From: Acanthaster planci
Lineage: Eukaryota; Echinodermata; Asteroidea; Valvatida; Acanthasteridae
Direction: 5' to 3'
Assembly (NCBI RefSeq): GCF_001949145.1
Contig: NW_019091362.1
Coordinates: forward strand, 6,887,862-6,951,861
DNA: 64,000 bases
The notes beneath the pieces are model-generated. The model made no database searches and was not told where the DNA came from. It saw only the letters and a program-made list of their open reading frames with translations. A program made the translations under genes and the position numbers. This document shows, one piece after another, positions 43,001-52,000 of this stretch. How positions within the stretch are numbered: position 1 is the first letter of the stretch; each line of letters begins with the position of its first letter.

Positions 43001-46000
43001 CATTTTGTTCACTTAACTCCCTCCAGTATGTGAGCATTTCCAACCTTTTTTATCACGGTTGCACGAACACAACTATTGAGAGGGAGTCATTCAAGCCACA
43101 TGAAATTAGAGAATTCCAAATGTTCAAATACAACCAGAAACAAAGCCCAAACATGTAGACATATGTTGAACACAACGTTCTAACACGATTATCAAAGAGA
43201 TACCCCTCGGGTAAAAAAAAAAGGACCCAAAAAAAAAACAAAAAACAACTGATGCTGGATTTTATTTATCGAGGCCTGAGAACGAACTGGTCACCGTTAA
43301 CCATTGTCCCCTAAATGTTTGACCAAAACCGCCTTGAGTGAGCGAGCAAACACCACCAGTCTCAAACAGGGCAGGCAACAAAAGGACAAGAATGCAGCCG
43401 GGTCTTCGATAATTCCAAGTGCTGCAGCTACAATGCTGGTCCTAGAGGTGTATCCTGTTTGCAAAGCACTCGAGAGGAATTAGGATTCCTTCTTGGGCAA
43501 ACTCCGACCCAGCCCAAGAGGGCGTGTAAGCAAATGGCCGAACGAACAAATAAAGTAAAATAGCAGCACGGAGGTTGTTCACCTTTCTGTTTTGGAAACC
43601 GACTGGTCAGTGGATTTTATACCGCTTTCACATTCTGAAAAGGGTTCCAGTTTTGTACGGCAATAAAAGAACACTTTTGACTGGGAGCATTTTGCTCTCT
43701 GAATCGCGCCTTAAGTGGATTCTTCGTCTACTTCGTCAACCCCGAGTCGAGCAGAGAATCACCCACTTCAAATGTGGCTTACCAAGCTAATTAACTCTGA
43801 ATCTCATCTCGAGACGACACAGTCCAAGATTTTAAAAAGGCATCCACTTGGATACATAATTAAAGAACCATGGTGAAAGGTTGAAGGGGAAGATTAAGAG
43901 TAAGCCAGCTCGAGCAATAATCACCCAGTGTATATAGTCTATACATCGAAAAAACAAGGTTGGATCCATTCAATGCCGGGGACAAACGGCCAAATACCCG
44001 CGGCAAATACAACTGGACCCTCTCTTTTTACGAAACAATACCTCCCCTGTTCTGTCGACAGAGAACAGATGAGTCCCAACAATCAACAAAACACAAGAAA
44101 GATCACATTGAAGCAACTTGGAGCTTTCTTTCGACTAAAAGCCACCCTCTTTGGACACAGCCTTTAGCCAGTCGTGGCGGTTTATCCAACCGCAGTGTGT
44201 AATAGTAAATACGTCCCCAGTTTATCCATAACGGTTTATCACTGGAAAAGACGGTCGAATGGAGAGCCTCATTCAAAACCAAAGGACAAATTCAGCCCAA
44301 GAAAACTCCCCTATCCCCCGGCAGTACCCAGGTATACCAAGGCGAAACCTCTAATATCATCCCTCTTCAGCAAGATTAACTCAGTCAAGTTCTTCAGTTT
44401 AATACTTTGAAGTCCAGCCCCAAAATAGGGCATCCACGTAAGTTTACTGGCAAAGACTCTTAATGCTCTGGAGTGCACCCCTTAAGTATCATACTTTTCT
44501 CTGTTCTGTGCAAGATATAAGCCCAACGACTTCTTTTCAATAAAAAAAAATTTCAGAGCGTGAGAATGCTATCCGCATACTGCATATCACAGAATAGTGT
44601 TTGGAGACAGAGGTGACCTGTCAATTCCCTTCTCGTTTGTCCTTCGGACATCTGTGATCATGTTACTATAGATACAGTCCTGCATCACCACTATTCCCTA
44701 AATGTTCTAGTACCTGGAGGTGGAAATAGCCATCTCCCCACCATCCAAAGGATAGACACAGGACGCTTTTCATACAGTCACTGGCCGATTTACAGTTTGA
44801 ATAATCCTTAGTTTCTTCAACTGTCGTGGCGTGCATGTCTATGTAAGATTATACTCATTACTTGGAGCTCAACAAAAACGCTGTAACGTAGGTACATGCA
44901 TCAGATTAAGAATTTCTCATCTGTGTTTGTGGATTTCCACTTCTGCTGTACGATTTTGAGTCTTATACACGTAAAACACTGCAGCTATCAACGATTTTGG
45001 AGTGATCTCTCAATTTCACGTCCTCCCAAACCGCGGGTACGTAAAACTCTTTGAAGGTGAACTACCTGACACGACGAAGTTGTACAATTCACCTAAGTGC
45101 AGCAAGTCCATACTGCCGAAAAGAGCACCATAACATATTTATGAAGATATAATCAAACAACCATCGAAAAGCTGGTAGATTTCTACAGGAAACGAGTACC
45201 CGGAATGGATGGCGGTTTGAATGAAAGGCCTTAGAAGACAAGTTTATTGCACTTCACGTGGAAGGGTTCGCTCGCTGACTGAAGCACAATATTTCTTAGT
45301 GATTAACGGTGCCACAAATTATCGCGGTAAGACACGTAAGGTGTAAATGGCGTGAGTGACTTGCTTCGATGAAGAAAAAGAAAAATTTCAGAGGATAGCG
45401 TGGATGAGAGAAGTGTTCGCGATAGTGGAATGTCGACTGTGATAAAAACCCTCTTCGAATTTTACTGCGTTTCAAACTGAAACAAACAGGCTTCTTGCGA
45501 TATTCAAAACGGGAGTAGCTTCACGCACAACTTTTAATTGTGGCTTCCGTGAACAACCTAATGGTAGTAATCAAAGAACACTAAATCAGAAAAGGGGTGC
45601 ATTATGTACAAAGGTTTCCTTTGTTATAGGAAGGCATACATAACGAAGGAGCAAATTTAACGAAGAACCCACAGTGTAAAGTGTAAGACTATGGGATGGC
45701 TTGCTTGCTGTGCGTCCAAAAATTACATGTTTGATTTGAGTTACAAAACTGGAACGGGAAGAGAACGGGAAGGACCCAATACGGTAACAGACTATCACAA
45801 TGGAACTACACCAGACCTGAGTGGTTTGGTTCATTTGGTGACCACCTACTCTGTTCACCATTCAAAGGTGTCATTTGTACGCTAAATCACGCCGTCAAAT
45901 TGCATCAAAAGGATTTCATGTCACACAAAGACATCCTCTGCCATTTGGACAAGCCAAACATCCCCAAAGTTGGTCAACTGTTTTTTCCCCTGACGTATTA

Positions 46001-49000
46001 CATGACGTTTAACCGCAGGGCTTTACTACCATGTCGCTGACCTCCCTTTTTGGTCACCTTTTATTGTATTGTTGTTCGTCATTTCGCTCGACTGATTGAG
46101 AACAGTTCATTTCCGGTGAGGTTTTGCCAACGAAGGGGAAAAAGGCGCGCAAAACGAAACTTTGCGATGCCACCTTAATCTCCTGATTGCAAGCGTGTTT
46201 ATCTTGCCACTTTGGCGGTAACTGTTACGAGACAAACCGTTCTTTTTCTGCGTCTTTGAATCCGCAACAACAATGGGAAGACACAGGACTGAACCCCGAG
46301 GGGATTGCTCGTCTTCTATGTGAGTCCGATGGAAGAGAGCACCCACCAGTGTTGAACATCTCTTTTGTCTCTCCCTGTGCCGGTGATCTTCCAACAACAT
46401 CGCCCCTGGACAGTGAGTTACAAAACCAGACAAGCCGCCTGTCGTGACACTCCATTGTTTACCATTGGACACCTTGTAGGTTTGCCGTTAGTAAACGAGA
46501 GGTTCCAACCAGACTACGGACAAGAATACATGAGCTGCTTGGAATGTTTGTCGGTGCTACCGATGCCGCCATGTTGACGACTGGGCCTGGACACCGCAGC
46601 TGAGTTATAAAAAAAAAAAAAGCAAATCGAGCGGACGCCCGACCTCTCAACAAAATAAAAGACTGGGGGGGGAATCAGACTTCACAGTTTATAGCTTCAG
46701 CTGCCTAGTGACAGGTCCTGACTTCAAAAATCCAGCAACCATAAAAAAAACATAGAAAGCATAGTCACTGATAATTGTATTTAACACGCGCCTATGTCAA
46801 ATATCGTAAAAGTGGCAAGCATACGCGAAACTTGTCACACAACCCATAACTATCGTCCTATATACTTAAGTGGTATACATGTAAGCTGTTCCATAGAGTA
46901 CACACCTCTAGAAGTAACTTCATATGAAATTCTTCATAGGCATTTGTCACAGGCATCCAAGCTATATACAGTGTAAATGCAAGCGGCCCATTGAAGCTGA
47001 TTAAAATAACTAGCCCTTACTTTATGAAATGAACGGGGCTAATTTCTGAACAGAAGTGAAGGATTACGCTCATACGTTGAGTAACCTGATTGCGTGGCTA
47101 TGTCTTCATTCTGAACAAAAAGCAGAGAACGGCAGACGCATGCGTGTGAGAGGCGTATGAAGCCAATCTTACAGGCTCTTTCAACAGCCATAATTTCTAC
47201 TCCAAGGTAATAAATGTATGTACATATACATGTATCGATTTACCTACAGAAAAGCAACTAAAAGCATACGACTCCACCATGTCCACCCACACAAACGTAG
47301 ATCCTCATAGGCCTATTGCTCAAAGTTACCATCAATCAGACCGCACGTTTGTGCCACTGGACTCCAATGGAATATAGATTTAGGCTTACATCAACACAAC
47401 ACAAACAACGCAAGAGCCTAAGTCTTCAACCAAAAATCCCCACAAATTAGAGGAAGATACCAAACTAACTTTGCAAGCTCCGACAATGTACTTGTGAGTT
47501 AACTTGCCGCTGCTCTGGGTCTTTGCGCAGCAGACAATGGACAATTATGCAGTCACAATACGCAAAGGCTTACGCGTTGATAGCACTCGCTGAGTCCCCT
47601 TTGAAATGATTCCTTTAAGAAGAAGGGAACATTAACTTACATTGGTCCTTCCATCTCGACCATATTCCATCATTAACGGCGCTTGTATCCGATTGATTGA
47701 AAGTGACAAATTTGGACCACAAGAGAAACTCTCACACAATGGGTCAGCCGGTTATGTTTGACCAAACCAAACAGACAATGGGATGAGTAGCTATATAACT
47801 ACAGGCTCGATGGGGAAGCTGTTTCTTCATCGGGGGCCTAGCGTACTGTTTGGAAAGGGCACCTTCATAACGACGGACAAAATTATTCTTTAAAAAAGTT
47901 TTCAAAAGATGGTTTTTAGACAGATTCACGGAGAACTAGTAAGGAGCCTAGAGATACCAAAGTCTCGTCGTCCCAGAAACCCGAAACAAACATGTACCTC
48001 AATCGTAACCATTTCTGGCTTCTTTTTCGACAAAGCAATGAAAATCTTTCCACATTTCAACTACATACATACATCCCGAGTCCATTTACTGAAATTTACG
48101 ATTCTTGATTTGTCTGTATATTTATTACTTCCCAAAGAATGCCAGGCTTCCCCGTTATTCCTAATCAAAACCGACGATCATTTCGGAAACTTTCACACAG
48201 GGATATAAATATCTTTCTGATATAAGTGATAAACAGGCGAACTTGAAAACTACATCACATCAGATGATTAATGTGAATAGGCCTAAAGGGAAGTGAGTCT
48301 AAATATAGCCAAGTAACTGTTTTGAACTTTTTAAGGCCAAACATGAACATGAAAGAACCGTCGTTTTAAGCAGCCAGCCCCAAAGCACCACGTTTGGAGA
48401 CATGCAGCCGTTGTGGCCTTATTTTCTTGAGAGAGCTGCTGTTTTGTGCTCTAGAGTGTTTGAACGGCTGTAGGATTAGCGCCAAACCAACAGACACAGC
48501 GGCATAAGTAAATAGATAATTTGTTTCACTCTTGGACGGGAGCGAAGCCACTGCACGGGCACAGAGGGAGGGAACGTCGCGATGGACCGGACACCGGCTG
48601 CGTGCCAAGGCCACCTTAAGGCTGGTTCCCGTGTAGTCTGGCAATGGATCCCGCCTATGAGAATTCCCACTAAATTCAACGACTTAAGGATTCGACACTC
48701 TCTTGAAGAGCGTTCTTTTCTTTTTCTTCTCTGTAGGGCTGGTATATACCTTCATCTGGAATAAATATTTGCGGTGTTAAAATGATATCTCATCCCTAGC
48801 TGCCAAATTGATTATGTCGATCAATAACAGCTCTACATAGGTAGGGTTGAAGGTATCACGGAGAACAAACCTGATGTATTATTGTTATTTCAAATTATAT
48901 CAAGGAAAATATTTGCTCTGTAATGAGTTGTTTAGAAAGGCATAATCGCCCTGGATTGCACGTCATGTTGAGTTGGAATAAACAACACACAAGTATACTA

Positions 49001-52000
49001 CATAATTGTGATATCGCAAAAACACTTATTTCGCAACCTGTTTGTGCAAAACATTTGCTAACATCACTTTGGTGCGAGAAGTCTACCTGCAGTTCATACG
49101 AGGGGCGATGCTTGTCTATAGGAATGAGCGATGTTTGTTAACACGAGAATCCCACCAACTGCGACCGTTAATCTCCGTATTTTATTTAACATATGCTGAT
49201 CCTGACACACAACCTGTTTACAAAACTGTCAGCACGGTAGCTTGACGGGGGCTCAGCTTGAACCAAACAATCACTCCATATCTGCTTTCGATTTATGGCT
49301 GGTAACGAGGTACTCAACGGTACCACCATGACAAATTTGATGCCGTCGTAAATGGACACCCTGTATAGAGGCACATGAATTTTAACCTGTCACTTCACGG
49401 GCAGTTAACTCGGATTTATGAAGGTGAAAGTTTATGCTTTCTTCCACTGGCACTATATCGGTCCTAACCTTGCCATCTAAGGTTGTTTCTGTTTTGTGTG
49501 CTGTTCACGCGATAAACATCAGGTGCCAAATCGCCATAACTGAAGAGATTCGATGAATGATCAGCGCTCCGGATCAGAACGATGATATTTGCAAACCATC
49601 AATAAAAATGACGGCCCATTTTACCTCTTATAAGTTAAATCGTATCCAACAAATCAAGCTCCGGGGGCAGTGGGGCACCTCCCTTCCCCCACTGTAAGTT
49701 CAGACTTCTTAAATTCAGCACCAACCTAAATGACCAGAGTGCCCTCCCGGCCCTTGAACTATCCACTTCACGGCATGGCAACCACTAAGATGAAAATTAT
49801 AAAACTCGGTATAGTCGAATCAAGTAACATTTCACTCGACATTCCTGATCCCCCACCACTTGTATGGCGGAGAGCAATTGGCTCCGAACATGGAAGAATG
49901 ACACAAACCATGCTTCGCACAATAGTTACCAGAATGTTCACCACCATTGGCGGAGGGGGGGCACAGCAGTGACCAGTGCGAGAGTTTCCATGGTCACTAC
50001 ATTTGTCCATATACCATAGGAAGTCGGCGTTCGAGCGACTTTGACGTGTCCAGAAATTCCTTTCAACTCCCCTTTATTTTGGGAGCGCAAGCACGTTTCT
50101 GGGGTACATGGCCATGCTCTTTTACTGTTACAACATGTTTTCGCAACGCTAATGACGTGCACATTCTTCCCGTAATGTCTGCAGCCACTCCAACAAAAGT
50201 ACTTTTACTCGGAATTTCTACAAGGCCGAGGGGAGTTAATCGCGGCGCGGTACGGGGGAAGATCGGGCACGTATGAAGTCCGCCGTGTTCAGCGTGACGT
50301 TTTAGTGGGTCTCAAGGGGTGTAGTCGGGGGTCGCTCCAGGTGCCTATTTCGGCAATAAAGGTTCCACCTTTGGTACAGGTCGTCCCATGATAGGTGCTA
50401 CATGCTTGAACTTCGGATCACATCTCTCCACGCCACGTGCAAACATTCGCCCAAAGAGACATGAAAAGCAGTCATTTGCAAAATAAATCGGCATGTCACG
50501 TTTAAATTTTCACATTAAGCAAACAATTCCAACAAACGGTTAGGAAATGACAGTTACGTATCCAGATGATTTTCGTTTCATCTTCTGGGAATCTAACGAA
50601 AGACGACGGTAAACACAGTAATCCCCACAACACCTTACAGATTTGGGACAAAACGTAAATAGGCCTCGTGTGATGGCTAAAAACCAAATCAGTGTCCATT
50701 CGCATTGAAAACGAAGTCACAGAATGTTATCACTTCTGTTGCTATTCACGCGTGTTCAAGGTCTCTTGTCCAGTGAGTTACGCATGCAAGACCCTGGGGA
50801 ATTCACGACGAAGATTCGCGGGCTCAAAACACATTCAATAAAAAAGAGTTCATAGGAAATTCAAGGTTATGAGCACAGAGCCTATGAAGACATCGGGATA
50901 CGCCTTACACTTCAGGCAGACGCATGATAGGGAACGTCGGAACGCAACTTCCCCCGTCATAGACATATGGGTACATGTGTAATTTCAAGGCCAAATCTAC
51001 AGACTATCCTGAATTTCACCTATCAAAACATCAGGCCTATTGGTTGTTGACACCAAGAGACAGAAAGTGAAAAGGGCAGTTTGTCAAACACATCTCATCC
51101 TTTCAAGGGTGAGAGGATTCTGTCTGGACACGCTGCGAGCTCGGAGCATAATAGAGCGAGCCCCAGACAAACGCTGCGGACGGAGCATCATAACCTCGAT
51201 CGAGCCTGTCCGGGGTTAAGGTTGGCGCTGTCCTTTCCTGCTCTGTCTGCAGCCCGCTGACCCTACCCTTGACCTGAAATTGCTCCCTTTCCCCTAGTCA
51301 GGTCATGACCTAGTAGCTGACCTTCGCTGTTACCGCAACAACCTGTGCCCCCCCCCCCACACACACACATCACTCCCGAGTCGCAAGCGATAGTACCCGT
51401 ACTGATGTCTCGTTTGGCCGTTCATGAACCAGCTGTTGTTTCCTCTTTCAATTACTGACTTTTCGCGTTGTACAGTGCGACAATAAACCTGAGCAGGACC
51501 CCGTAAAAATGACGGTGAGTAGTTAATCGCCAGGATTTCCCCGTGTGACTGACTACGCTAGGAGGCCATCAGAAGTCCAGAGGTGTTAGGATTTATGCCA
51601 TGCTTATGTTTTTGAGTGTATAGCTAAAGTCTACGAAAGGTCAAATGCACAAGTTTGAATCGATACATGCAATACAATGACCGAAACAAGTATTTGTACA
51701 TCATTTGCATTTTACGCCATGTCTTCTATCCTTTGAAGGCCATTATTATTAATGTGACGGTCGTGTTATCGGTATTCTGTTGCTGTACAGTCTCGTTTTG
51801 ATCAGCGCACCACGCCAGGTGAATAAGATGTATGGCCAAAGACAGGTTAGAATAATGACGTCATTGCAAACGACACAGATCTGCATGCACCAATATGACG
51901 CGTACATCTGAGGTTATGTAGGTCTATATACAGTAGTTCTGCCCAAGTGCGCATTTAATCCCAGGGCAAGTAAATTCAGATGGGGAAAGGTTGACAACGA

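Noticed and set aside
51469..51523. Possible tiny first exon ATG-ACG before GTGAGT on the plus strand
   Set aside because: The donor is good, but a two-codon exon without promoter motifs or a partner exon is too weak to annotate.
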